Positions 51,952 to 61,231 of a stretch of 64,000 nucleotides of DNA are shown in pieces. Within the stretch, counting starts at the first letter, position 1. The number at the start of each line of letters is the position of its first letter. The notes below the pieces were generated by a model. That model saw nothing but the letters and a program-made list of their open reading frames with translations. It made no database searches and was not told the origin of the DNA. Source of the stretch: Vibrio sp. 05-20-BW147 (GTDB lineage: Bacteria; Pseudomonadota; Gammaproteobacteria; Enterobacterales; Vibrionaceae); contig NZ_SZTO01000025.1 in the NCBI RefSeq assembly GCF_013369385.1, positions 1 through 64,000 of the forward strand. The letters are read 5' to 3'. The translations under genes were made by a program, and so were the position numbers.

Positions 51952-54552
51952 TTACGCTCCTTGCTGGGAGAGAAAATCTTGCGCGAATCGCTGCAACACG
52001 CCGCCAGCTTGATAGACATGCACTTCATCTTCGGTATCAAGACGACACGTCACCGCGACATCAAGTTTTTCCCCATTGGTACGAGTGATGACCAGTGCGA
52101 GGTCGGCTCCGGGTTTGATTTCCCCCATCACATCATAGAGCTCGGTGCCATCCAGTTGCAGGCTGTTACGATTCACACCCGCTTTAAATTGCAGCGGCAA
52201 CACACCCATGCCGACAAGGTTGGTGCGGTGAATGCGCTCAAAGCCTTCCGCAACGATTGCTTCTACCCCAGCAAGACGAACCCCTTTTGCCGCCCAATCG
52301 CGAGAGGAGCCTTGTCCGTAATCCGCCCCTGCGACAATGATCAATGGCTGCTTGCGCTGCATGTAGGTTTCAATCGCTTCCCACATGCGAGTAACTTTCC
52401 CCTCTGGCTCCACTCGAGCGAGCGATCCTTGCACCACTTGGCCCTTTTCTTTCACCATTTCATTAAACAGTTTCGGGTTAGCAAACGTTGCACGCTGCGC
52501 GGTTAAGTGATCGCCGCGATGGGTCGCGTAAGAGTTAAAATCCTCCTCTGGCACGCCCATTTTTGCCAAGTATTCGCCCGCCGCAGAGCTGGCCAAAATC
52601 GCATTCGATGGCGAAAGGTGATCGGTGGTGATGTTGTCCCCCAAAATGGCCAAAGGCCGCATGCCTGAAAGCGTACGCTCACCAGCGAGTGCGCCCTCCC
52701 AATAAGGTGGCCGGCGAATATAAGTGCTCATCGGACGCCAATCGTAAAGCGGCGATTCACTACGTTCACTTTCATCCAGTTTGAACATTTGAATGTAGAC
52801 TTGGCGGAACTGTTCAGGCTTCACTGAGCTGCCCACGACCGCGTCGATCTCTTCGTCGCTTGGCCAAATATCGCGCAGATAAATCGCTTTGCCGCTGCTA
52901 TCCATCCCCAGAACATCACGCTCAATATCAAAACGCATCGTGCCAGCAATTGCATACGCCACCACCAAAGGCGGAGAGGCGAGAAACGCTTGTTTGGCAT
53001 AGGGGTGAATACGGCCGTCAAAGTTGCGGTTACCCGACAACACCGCAGTCGCGTAGAGATCGCGGTCGATGATCTCTTGCTGAATCTTAGGGTCAAGCGC
53101 GCCACTCATGCCATTACAGGTGGTACAAGCATACGCGACGATGCCAAATCCGAGCTTTTCGAGCTCGGGCAATAACCCCGCTTCTTCAAGATAAAGCTTG
53201 GCCACTTTTGAGCCGGGTGCAAAGGAGGATTTCACCCAAGGTTTACGGATGAGCCCCAACTGGTTGGCTTTCTTCGCCAACAACCCTGCCGCGACAACAT
53301 TGCGAGGGTTACTGGTGTTGGTGCACGAGGTAATGGCGGCGATGATCACTGCGCCATCTGGCAGTTGGCCTTCTTTTTCTTGATATTGCCCGGCAATGCC
53401 ACGGCTGGCCAACTCAGAGGTGGGCAAACGGCGATGAGGGTTAGACGGCCCAGCAAGATTGCGCGTGACCTGAGACAAATCAAACTCCAGCACACGCTCA
53501 TAGTCGACCTGATGCAAATCGTCGGCCCACAATCCGGTGTGTTTAGCGTAGTTTTCCACCAAAGCCACTTGCTCTGGCTCGCGCCCTGTTAAGCGTAGAT
53601 AGTTGATTGTCTGCTCGTCGATGTAGAACATGCCCGCGGTCGCGCCATATTCCGGCGTCATGTTAGAAATGGTCGCGCGATCGCCAATCGTTAGTGCTTT
53701 CGCCCCTTCGCCAAAAAATTCAAGATAAGCGGAAACCACCCGTTCTTGACGCAGAAATTCAGTAATGGCTAACACAATATCGGTGGCGGTAATGCCCGGT
53801 TGACGCTGACCTACCAGCTTCACACCAACGATATCGGGCAAACGCATCATTGACGGGCGGCCGAGCATCACGGTTTCCGCTTCTAAACCACCGACGCCAA
53901 TGGCAATCACGCCAAGGGCATCGACATGTGGCGTATGGCTGTCGGTACCAACACAAGTATCAGGAAAGGCGATGCCCTCTTTTACCTGCACCACTGGCGA
54001 CATTTTTTCCAAATTGATTTGGTGCATGATGCCGTTGCCCGCCGGAATCACACTGACGTTTTCAAACGCGGTTTTACACCACTCGATGAAGTGGAATCGG
54101 TCTTCGTTACGACGCTCTTCGATGGCGCGATTTTTCTCAAACGCCTCTGGGTCAAAACCGCCATATTCCACCGCCAACGAGTGATCGACAATCAGTTGGG
54201 TTTCCACCACAGGATTGACGTTCGCTGGATTACCACCTTGCTCGGCGATCGCGTCACGCAGACCAGCAAGGTCGACTAATGCGGTTTGCCCCAAAATATC
54301 GTGGCAAACCACGCGTGCTGGATACCAAGGAAAATCAAGATCGCGACGTCGTTCAATCAACTGTTTCAGGCTGTCGGTGAGCGTGCTAGGTTCACAGCGG
54401 CGCACCAGTTGTTCTGCCAATACGCGCGAAGTGTATGGCAAACGCGCATACGCGCCTGGAGATATCGCCTCGACCGCTTCACGCGCATCGAAGTAATCCA
54501 GCGAACTGCCCGGTAGAGGTTTGCGATATAAGGTATTGTTTTTATTGCTCAT
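51952..54552 (-). CDS. acnD: 2-methylcitrate dehydratase, Fe/S-dependent (AcnD)
   Basis: 866 residues from the ATG at 54552 (GGAAG upstream). Aconitase-superfamily protein with the cluster ligands in ITSCTNTSNP and CTTCNGMSG, the substrate motif PDTCVGTDSHTPH, and the C-terminal swivel domain containing GADYGQGSSRDWAAKG. In the prpF-acnD version of the methylcitrate cycle, AcnD replaces PrpD and forms 2-methyl-trans-aconitate. It is translationally linked to prpF. Confidence 0.95.
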   Translation of the reverse strand: MSNKNNTLYRKPLPGSSLDYFDAREAVEAISPGAYARLPYTSRVLAEQLVRRCEPSTLTDSLKQLIERRRDLDFPWYPARVVCHDILGQTALVDLAGLRDAIAEQGGNPANVNPVVETQLIVDHSLAVEYGGFDPEAFEKNRAIEERRNEDRFHFIEWCKTAFENVSVIPAGNGIMHQINLEKMSPVVQVKEGIAFPDTCVGTDSHTPHVDALGVIAIGVGGLEAETVMLGRPSMMRLPDIVGVKLVGQRQPGITATDIVLAITEFLRQERVVSAYLEFFGEGAKALTIGDRATISNMTPEYGATAGMFYIDEQTINYLRLTGREPEQVALVENYAKHTGLWADDLHQVDYERVLEFDLSQVTRNLAGPSNPHRRLPTSELASRGIAGQYQEKEGQLPDGAVIIAAITSCTNTSNPRNVVAAGLLAKKANQLGLIRKPWVKSSFAPGSKVAKLYLEEAGLLPELEKLGFGIVAYACTTCNGMSGALDPKIQQEIIDRDLYATAVLSGNRNFDGRIHPYAKQAFLASPPLVVAYAIAGTMRFDIERDVLGMDSSGKAIYLRDIWPSDEEIDAVVGSSVKPEQFRQVYIQMFKLDESERSESPLYDWRPMSTYIRRPPYWEGALAGERTLSGMRPLAILGDNITTDHLSPSNAILASSAAGEYLAKMGVPEEDFNSYATHRGDHLTAQRATFANPKLFNEMVKEKGQVVQGSLARVEPEGKVTRMWEAIETYMQRKQPLIIVAGADYGQGSSRDWAAKGVRLAGVEAIVAEGFERIHRTNLVGMGVLPLQFKAGVNRNSLQLDGTELYDVMGEIKPGADLALVITRTNGEKLDVAVTCRLDTEDEVHVYQAGGVLQRFAQDFLSQQGA

Positions 54553-54620
54553 GGACTTGCTTCCCATGCAAAAGGTCGGAAACCTCCCCTCGTGATTGAA
54601 GAGAGGTCAATCTCTAGGCG

Positions 54621-55763
54621 CTAGCGCTGTTCAATCGGCACCCAATCTTGGTGATCTGGGCCAATATAGTCAGCACTTGGGCGGATGATTCGGTTATTGG
54701 CTCGCTGTTCAAACACATGCGCCGTCCAGCCCGTTAAGCGACTCATGACGAAAATCGGCGTAAACAGCTTGGTGGGAATGTCCATGAAGTGATAGGCCGA
54801 GGCATGGAAGAAATCGGCGTTACAAAACAGATCTTTCTCGCGTTTCATCACCGCTTCCACACGTTCTGAGACGGCGTAAAGATGGGTATCGCCCACCGCT
54901 TCTGACAAGGCTTTTGACCAACGTTTGATCAGAGCATTACGTGGGTCGCTTTCGCGATAAATCGCATGACCAAAGCCCATGATTTTCTCTTTGTTGGCCA
55001 ACATGCGCAGGATGTTGTTTTCGGCCTCTTCTGGTGTTTGCCAGTTTTCGATCATCTCCATCGCGGCCTCATTAGCGCCACCATGCAAAGGACCACGCAA
55101 AGTGCCAATCGCCGCAGTCACACAAGAATGAATATCAGACAGCGTTGAGGCGCACACACGAGCGGCAAAGGTAGAGGCATTAAACTCGTGCTCTGCATAC
55201 AAAATCAGCGAACAATGCATCACCTGCTTATGCAGTTCACTCGGCTCTTTGCCCGTGAGCATTTTGAGGAAGTAACCACCGATGCAATCTTGCGATTGGT
55301 CTTGCGTATCGATGCGCACGCCATCGTGGCTAAAGCGATACCAGTAACAAATGATCGCAGGGAACAGCGCCAACATGCGCTCTGTCGCGTCAAGCTGCTG
55401 CGAAAAATCGGTTTCTTGTTCTAAATTTCCCAACACAGAGCAACCTGTACGCATCACGTCCATGGGATGCGCAGACGCCGGGATCAGCTCCAGCGCTTGC
55501 TTCAACTCTGCCGGTAAGCCACGCAGGCCGATCAGGCGAGTTTTGTAAGCATCCAACTCTTGCTGTGTTGGCAAGTGACCGCGTAACAGCAAGTGCGCCA
55601 CTTCTTCAAATTGCGCATGGTTGGCTAAGTCAGTGATGTCATAGCCACGATAGGTTAACCCTGTCCCCGTTTTACCGACAGTACATAAAGCGGTGCTTCC
55701 AGCGCTTTGACCACGTAGGCCTGCGCCACCTAACTCACCTTTCTTCGTTAAAGAACTAGGCAT
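54621..55763 (-). CDS. prpC: 2-methylcitrate synthase
   Basis: 380 residues from the ATG at 55763 with AAGGAG 6 bases upstream; the open frame further upstream is not needed. Citrate-synthase fold with the catalytic His/Asp set in GALHGGANEAAMEM-like LRGPLHGGANEA, and GFGHAIYRESDPR. It condenses propionyl-CoA with oxaloacetate. Position in the prp operon settles 2-methylcitrate over citrate synthase. Confidence 0.95.
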   Translation of the reverse strand: MPSSLTKKGELGGAGLRGQSAGSTALCTVGKTGTGLTYRGYDITDLANHAQFEEVAHLLLRGHLPTQQELDAYKTRLIGLRGLPAELKQALELIPASAHPMDVMRTGCSVLGNLEQETDFSQQLDATERMLALFPAIICYWYRFSHDGVRIDTQDQSQDCIGGYFLKMLTGKEPSELHKQVMHCSLILYAEHEFNASTFAARVCASTLSDIHSCVTAAIGTLRGPLHGGANEAAMEMIENWQTPEEAENNILRMLANKEKIMGFGHAIYRESDPRNALIKRWSKALSEAVGDTHLYAVSERVEAVMKREKDLFCNADFFHASAYHFMDIPTKLFTPIFVMSRLTGWTAHVFEQRANNRIIRPSADYIGPDHQDWVPIEQR

Positions 55764-55933
55764 TTTGAACTCCTTTTCTGTCTGACTTTGCTCTCTAGCG
55801 GAACGTTTATCATCAGACGGTTTCACGTTATTGGATTAAGTTAATTCCGACGGTATTCTTCTTGAACTTCCGTTTTTTGTTTTTCTTATCTTGGGCTTCC
55901 CTACTTTGCTCTCATCTAAAAAGCGCGTTGGGA

Positions 55934-56830
55934 TTATTTTCCTTCTGAAAACAGCTGATCGAGCTTGTCTTCGTACGCGTGATAGTTGAGATAGTCATAG
56001 AGCTCTTTACGCGTCTGCATGGAGTCGATTAACGCCTCTTGATTGCCCACTTCCAACAAGTGGCGATAGACCATTTCCGCCGCTTTGTTCATCGCGCGGA
56101 AGGCACTCAACGGATACAGCACCATATCCACGTTGGATTTGGCCAATTCTTCACAACCATACAAAGGCGTTTGACCAAATTCGGTGATGTTGGCCAATAT
56201 CGGCACGTGTTTGCCCGTGGCTTGCGCCAAAGCAGCGGAAAATTGCTGATACTGCTCAAGTTTGTTCATTGCTTCGGGGAAAATCATGTCTGCACCCGCT
56301 TCTACACAGGCAATCGCACGCTCAATTGCGCTATCAATCCCTTCCACCGCCAGCGCATCGGTACGCGCCATGATCACAAAGTTGTCATCGACTCGTGCAT
56401 CCACCGCTGCTTTGACGCGATCGACCATTTCTTGCTGAGAAACAATCGCTTTATTTGGACGGTGACCACAACGTTTTTGCGCCACTTGATCTTCCATGTG
56501 AACCGCGGCTGCGCCGGCTTTTTCCATCGATTTTATGGTGCGCGCGATGTTGAATGCGCCGCCAAAACCGGTATCAATGTCCACCAGCAAAGGCAAATCA
56601 CAAGCGTTGGTGATGCGCTCTACGTCCACCAGCACGTCGTTGAGTGTGGTGATGCCTAAGTCCGGCAAGCCGTAAGACGCATTAGCGATACCGCCGCCAG
56701 AAAGGTAAATGGCTTGATGGCCGAGGCATTTGGCCATCATGGCGCAATAAGGGTTGATGGTGCCGACGATTTGCAGCGGATCGTTTTGTTGTACGGCGAG
56801 TCTGAACTTCGCCCCCGGAGTTAAGCTCAT
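55934..56830 (-). CDS. prpB: 2-methylisocitrate lyase
   Basis: 298 residues of the isocitrate lyase/PEP mutase superfamily. LLVDIDTGFGG, HMEDQVAQKRCGHRPNK (the Cys of the KKCGH-type active loop is in QKRCGH) and IMARTDALAVEG are intact. It splits 2-methylisocitrate into succinate and pyruvate. It follows the regulator gene by 12 bases; 170 bases separate it from prpC. Confidence 0.96.
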   Translation of the reverse strand: MSLTPGAKFRLAVQQNDPLQIVGTINPYCAMMAKCLGHQAIYLSGGGIANASYGLPDLGITTLNDVLVDVERITNACDLPLLVDIDTGFGGAFNIARTIKSMEKAGAAAVHMEDQVAQKRCGHRPNKAIVSQQEMVDRVKAAVDARVDDNFVIMARTDALAVEGIDSAIERAIACVEAGADMIFPEAMNKLEQYQQFSAALAQATGKHVPILANITEFGQTPLYGCEELAKSNVDMVLYPLSAFRAMNKAAEMVYRHLLEVGNQEALIDSMQTRKELYDYLNYHAYEDKLDQLFSEGK

Positions 56831-56842
56831 AACACGTTTCCT

Positions 56843-57538
56843 CTAATCCTTTAGGATCTGTTGTTCGATTAATTTACGGCTGCCGGAGATGTGTCTTCTC
56901 ATCAACATTTCCGACAACTCTTCATCTCGATTGCGAATCGCTTGCAGAATGAATTTGTGCTCTTCCAATGCTTCTTTGGGCCGTGATTGGGCGCGCGGTG
57001 ATTGATAGCGATACATGCGCAGTAAGTGGTACAGCTCGTCACACAGCAGCGCGATCAATTCACGGTTGCGACTGGCTTTGATAATGCGGTAGTGAAAGTC
57101 GAAATCACCGTGTTGATGGAAGTAAGAGGAACCTTCTACTTCATCGATGTGTTTCGAATGTGTCGACAATAGCAGTTCAAGGCTCAACAGCTCTTCTTGG
57201 CTGATGTGGCGAGCGGCAAGCCTCGCAGCCATGCCTTCTAGTGCTTCACGCACCGCATACAGCTCCACCAATTTTTCAGGTGAAAGAGTAATCACACGCG
57301 CCCCAACATGAGGAACACGTTCGATCAAGCCAAGCCCTTCTAGTCGCATCATCGCCTCACGCAGTGGGCCTCGGCTCACGTGATAATGCTTGGCTAACTC
57401 GGGTTCCGAGATTTTGCTTCCCGGTGCGATCTGCCCATTCACAATCGCTTCAACCAAGGATTCGGTCAGCGATTCGGATTTGGTATTTTCCTTGTCGCTG
57501 CCCGCAAGTTTGCCAATGGCTTTGGTGTCTACATTCAT
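56843..57538 (-). CDS. GntR-family (FadR/FCD) regulator of the prp operon
   Basis: 231 residues from the ATG at 57538. A GntR winged helix (PELAKHYHVSRGPLREAMMRLEGLG) is followed by an FCD effector domain with the metal-binding pattern around YAVREALEG, DFDFHYRIIKASRN and HKFILQAIRNRD. This is the regulator class that replaces the sigma-54 activator PrpR in vibrios and Shewanella; the ligand is probably 2-methylcitrate. It heads the operon and faces two palindromic operators, implying autorepression. Confidence 0.9.
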   Translation of the reverse strand: MNVDTKAIGKLAGSDKENTKSESLTESLVEAIVNGQIAPGSKISEPELAKHYHVSRGPLREAMMRLEGLGLIERVPHVGARVITLSPEKLVELYAVREALEGMAARLAARHISQEELLSLELLLSTHSKHIDEVEGSSYFHQHGDFDFHYRIIKASRNRELIALLCDELYHLLRMYRYQSPRAQSRPKEALEEHKFILQAIRNRDEELSEMLMRRHISGSRKLIEQQILKD

Positions 57539-57606
57539 ATTCAAATACGTTTCCTGACTGCAATCTGTCAACAATGTCTGTCTCTGAATATAAAATAGTC
57601 GATCAA

Positions 57607-57637
57607 ATTGTCGACAATCAAGTGAATTGTCGACAAT
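57607..57637. promoter_or_regulatory. Twin GntR operators between prp and tct operons
   Basis: Two perfect 12-bp palindromes ATTGTCGACAAT at 57607-57618 and 57626-57637, 19 bases centre to centre. They lie about 70 bases upstream of the regulator gene and 250 bases upstream of tctC. The surrounding 350-base gap (57539-57887) has no gene; a weaker related word CTGTCAACAAT lies near 57565. Confidence 0.85.
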
Positions 57638-57887
57638 TTAGACTAAGGTATACCTTCCTTGTGCCCCCTTATCTCCATCTCTATCGTCGTTTCGTGAACT
57701 TTATGAACAAAATCGACTTTATGACCGTTATTTTTTTTAACTGCCTATTAGAGACAATTCGTTAACACCTTTTTAACCTTTCATCATTCCTAACCCGCCA
57801 CAGCGAGTAGGAACCACTGATAACAAGAACCACAGATAACAGTAAGTTCGCTTCATCACCGAAGCGCCGACATAAGGAACGTGAAAC

Positions 57888-58859
57888 ATGTTTAAGGCAC
57901 TCAAACCTACACTGGCCGCATCGATCATCGCCGCCTCTTTTTCTTTTAACGCTTTCGCGGCAGAGATCGAAAAAATCCACTTTCTCATCCCTGGGGGTGC
58001 CGGTGGTGGCTGGGACATGACCGCCCGTGGTACGGGTGATGTTCTACAAAAAACCAACTTGGTGGAGAATGTCTCTTACCAAAACCTATCTGGTGGTGGC
58101 GGTGGTAAAGCCATTGCACACCTGATCGAGACGGCAAAACGTCAAGAAGACACGTTGATGATCAACTCAACACCGATCGTTGTGCGTTCACTAAGCGGTG
58201 TTTTCCCACAATCCTTCCGCGATTTAACACCAGTCGCAGCTACCGTGGCTGATTACGGTGCCATCGTGGTTGCAGGAGACTCGAAATACAACAGTTGGGA
58301 AGAGGTCACCAAAGACTTCGCTGAGAACCCACTTAAAGTGAAAATCGCTGGTGGATCTGCGCGTGGTTCTATGGATCACCTCGTTGCCGCTGCCGCATTT
58401 AAAGGCCAAGGTTTTGATGCCAAACAAGTTCGCTACATCGCTTATGATGCAGGCGGTAAAGCCATGGCTGCGCTGCTTTCTGGCGAAACTCAGTTGCTTT
58501 CTACTGGCCTAGGTGAAGTGCTTGAGATGTCGAAAGCGGGTCAAGTAAAAGTATTGGCAATCACGGCACCAAAACGTCTCGAAGCAGCGCCAAACATTCC
58601 TACCCTAACTGAATACGGCAACCCAACCGTCTTTGCTAACTGGCGTGGTTTCTTTGCCGCACCGGGGGCGAGCCAAGAGAAGATCAACGAATGGAACGCG
58701 GCTCTAACCAAGATGTACAACACCGATGAGTGGAAAGTGGTTCGTGACCGTAATGGTTGGATCGACAACTACAAAGCCGATAAAGAGTTCTACGCCTTCC
58801 TAGAAGAGCAAGAAAAGCAGATGGGTGACCTGATGCGTGAGCTCGGCTTCCTCAAGTAA
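57888..58859 (+). CDS. tctC: Tripartite tricarboxylate transporter, substrate-binding protein
   Basis: 323 residues. Signal peptide ending NAFAA before EIEKIHFLIPGGAGGGWD, the conserved start of TctC/Bug proteins. Other family blocks are VENVSYQNLSGGGG and the AGGSARGSMDHLVAA loop. It binds a tricarboxylate or related acid in the periplasm and hands it to TctA/TctB. It heads the tctCBA operon, divergent from prp and probably under the same regulator. Confidence 0.95.
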   Translation: MFKALKPTLAASIIAASFSFNAFAAEIEKIHFLIPGGAGGGWDMTARGTGDVLQKTNLVENVSYQNLSGGGGGKAIAHLIETAKRQEDTLMINSTPIVVRSLSGVFPQSFRDLTPVAATVADYGAIVVAGDSKYNSWEEVTKDFAENPLKVKIAGGSARGSMDHLVAAAAFKGQGFDAKQVRYIAYDAGGKAMAALLSGETQLLSTGLGEVLEMSKAGQVKVLAITAPKRLEAAPNIPTLTEYGNPTVFANWRGFFAAPGASQEKINEWNAALTKMYNTDEWKVVRDRNGWIDNYKADKEFYAFLEEQEKQMGDLMRELGFLK

Positions 58860-59096
58860 TGTCTCAATGACTTTGTTGGGGTGGTCATCGTAGAAACGAA
58901 ACTGCCCCACACCGATTTCGCCGTTGTTGAAGTACTGCCATGAGCAGTAACACTACTCCTTTGTTGATTGAAAGTCCTGCTTGCTACTGTGTCCCTGTTA
59001 TCACGAGTAGCACGCCTTGTTGATGACCCTCTTTTCATTGACGCTTCAATAACGGCTTTTTTCTCTTTTTCTTTGCCTCAATGATTGGAGTTGGAT

Positions 59097-59612
59097 ATGT
59101 CGGATTTACCAACCAGTTCGTTTAAAAGCAATAAGCTGCTCTCAACAGAGTTTCTCCTTAGTCGCGACCGTGTCGGCGCGCTGATTTTCCTTTTACTCAG
59201 TTTGGGTTATGGCTATCAAACCTATCAAATTCCTATGTTTCCCGGCGATGAGTACGAACCGTTCAACGCGCGTACTTTGCCCTTTATTCTCACCGGCATC
59301 GGCATTGTGTTGTCTCTATTGCTGCTCGTCACTGGGCAACCCGATAGCAAAAGTGGTGCTGTAACTAAGTTTGACTGGAAGCTGTTGATCGCTTTTTTGG
59401 TGCTGATGGCACTGTATGGCCTCGGCTTGACCTATCTTGGTTTTGTCTTAGCCACCGGATTTTTCCTGTTGGCGGGGTTCTACCTACTTGGCGAACGACG
59501 CAAAAGCGTCTTGTTTGGTGCTTCTTTCCCATTCGTATTGGCGTTCTATCTACTGCTCACCAAGGGGTTGGATGTTTACCTCGAACCGGGCCTGATTTTT
59601 ACCCTTTGGTAA
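59097..59612 (+). CDS. tctB: Tripartite tricarboxylate transporter, small membrane subunit
   Basis: 171 residues from the ATG with GGAG 6 bases upstream. Four hydrophobic segments, as in TctB, with FPGDEYEPFNARTLPFIL after the first. The 237-base gap after tctC holds no gene but some inverted words (TTGGGGTGG and CTGCCCCAC near 58875-58910), which may lower expression of the membrane subunits relative to the binding protein. Confidence 0.93.
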   Translation: MSDLPTSSFKSNKLLSTEFLLSRDRVGALIFLLLSLGYGYQTYQIPMFPGDEYEPFNARTLPFILTGIGIVLSLLLLVTGQPDSKSGAVTKFDWKLLIAFLVLMALYGLGLTYLGFVLATGFFLLAGFYLLGERRKSVLFGASFPFVLAFYLLLTKGLDVYLEPGLIFTLW

Positions 59613-59633
59613 TTGGCATAAGGAACTGATTTT

Positions 59634-61175
59634 ATGTTAGACGGAATTTTACAAGGTCTATCGACCGCAGTGATGCCAATGAACCTGATGATGGTGATCA
59701 TTGGTTGTTTTGTCGGTACCTTTATCGGTATGTTACCGGGTTTAGGCCCAATCTCGGCCATTGCGCTGATGATCCCAATCACCTACGGCCTAGAGCCCTC
59801 TTCGGGCATGATTTTGATGGCGGGTGTTTACTATGGCGCAATTTTTGGCGGCTCAACCTCTTCTATTTTGATCAACGCTCCGGGTTGTTCTTCAACCGTA
59901 GTCACCGCGTTTGATGGCTACCCAATGGCGCAAAAAGGCCAAGCGGGTAAGGCGCTTGCTTTGGCTGCTTACGCCTCGTTTACTGGTGGTACGCTATCGG
60001 CCATCATGCTGTTAGTGGCGGCACCTGCACTGGCCACCGTGTCACTCAGTTTTCAATCCTCAGACTATTTCGCACTGATGCTGGTTGGGCTTTCTGCGGT
60101 AGCGGCTTTTGCGGGTAAAGGACAAGTGATCAAAGCATGGATGATGACCATTCTTGGCTTGATGCTCTCAACCGTCGGCATTGATAAAGGCGTTGGTGTC
60201 GAACGATTTACGTTCGGCCTGACTGATTTAATGGATGGTTTCAGCTTCTTGCTATTGGCGATGGCGACCTTCGCTTTGGGCGAAACATTGATGGGCATTC
60301 TCAAGCCGGATCAAGACAACAGCGCCGAAGAGCAAGAGCGCATGAGCAACATTGGCTCGATGAAAGTGACTCGTGAAGAGATTAAAGAAGCGGCTCCCGT
60401 CTCCATTCGTTCTTCTATTTTGGGCTTTTTTACCGGTGTTCTACCGGGCGCGGGCGCAACCATCGCGGCTTTCCTCAGCTACGGCATGGAGCGCAATTTG
60501 GCACCGAAAGAGAAACGCGAAGAGTTTGGTAAAGGCAGCATCCGTGGCCTTGTCGCGCCTGAGTCGGCCAACAACGCAGCCTCAAGCGGTTCCTTTGTAC
60601 CACTGCTAACGCTAGGTATTCCGGGCTCAGGCACCACAGCCATCATGCTTGGCGCCTTGATCGCTTATGGTATTCAACCGGGTCCTCGTTTATTTGTTGA
60701 CCATCCGGATGTGTTTTGGTCGGTGATCATCTCCATGTACGTCGGCAACATCGTACTGCTGATCCTGAACTTGCCGCTGATCCCGTACATCTCGCGCCTG
60801 CTGGCAGTGCCTAGAACCGTACTGCTACCGATGATCTTGTTCTTCTCCATCACTGGCGTTTATTTGGTTTCATTTAACACCATGGATGTGTTTGTGATGC
60901 TGCTGGTGGCGATGGGAGCGATTGCGCTTCGTCTTGCCAACTTCCCACTCGCCCCTCTGCTGCTTGGCTTTATTTTGGGTGGCTTGATGGAAGAAAACTT
61001 ACGCCGCGCGCTGATGATTTCGGATGGACAGATCAGCTTCTTGTGGGAACGTCCGTTGACACTGGCCTTCACCGTGATTGCGATTTTGATGGTTAGCAGC
61101 CCGCTATTAGGTGCGATATACCAGAAAATCAAACCCAACACGGCAAAGTCGAACGTCCCCCAAGCAACCAAATAA
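59634..61175 (+). CDS. tctA: Tripartite tricarboxylate transporter, large membrane subunit
   Basis: 513 residues with about twelve membrane segments. The TctA hallmarks are GMLPGLGPISAIALMIPITYG, SILINAPG, and in the second half GVLPGAGATIAAFLSYG and LTLGIPGSGTTAIMLGAL, an internal duplication typical of the family. Start ATG has AAGGAA upstream. Last gene of tctCBA, followed by a terminator. Confidence 0.95.
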   Translation: MLDGILQGLSTAVMPMNLMMVIIGCFVGTFIGMLPGLGPISAIALMIPITYGLEPSSGMILMAGVYYGAIFGGSTSSILINAPGCSSTVVTAFDGYPMAQKGQAGKALALAAYASFTGGTLSAIMLLVAAPALATVSLSFQSSDYFALMLVGLSAVAAFAGKGQVIKAWMMTILGLMLSTVGIDKGVGVERFTFGLTDLMDGFSFLLLAMATFALGETLMGILKPDQDNSAEEQERMSNIGSMKVTREEIKEAAPVSIRSSILGFFTGVLPGAGATIAAFLSYGMERNLAPKEKREEFGKGSIRGLVAPESANNAASSGSFVPLLTLGIPGSGTTAIMLGALIAYGIQPGPRLFVDHPDVFWSVIISMYVGNIVLLILNLPLIPYISRLLAVPRTVLLPMILFFSITGVYLVSFNTMDVFVMLLVAMGAIALRLANFPLAPLLLGFILGGLMEENLRRALMISDGQISFLWERPLTLAFTVIAILMVSSPLLGAIYQKIKPNTAKSNVPQATK

Positions 61176-61207
61176 CAATAACCATCTCCATATTGCACTA
61201 CGCTTTA

Positions 61208-61231
61208 CCGCCTCAACCGAGGCGGTTTTTT
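61208..61231 (+). terminator. Terminator after tctA
   Basis: CCGCCTC-AACC-GAGGCGG followed by six T. The stem overlaps the last codons of the convergent protease gene. Confidence 0.92.

Noticed and set aside
57150..57175. Third GntR operator inside the regulator gene (GTGTCGACAATAG)
   Set aside because: Only half of the palindrome is kept and it is in coding sequence; likely chance.
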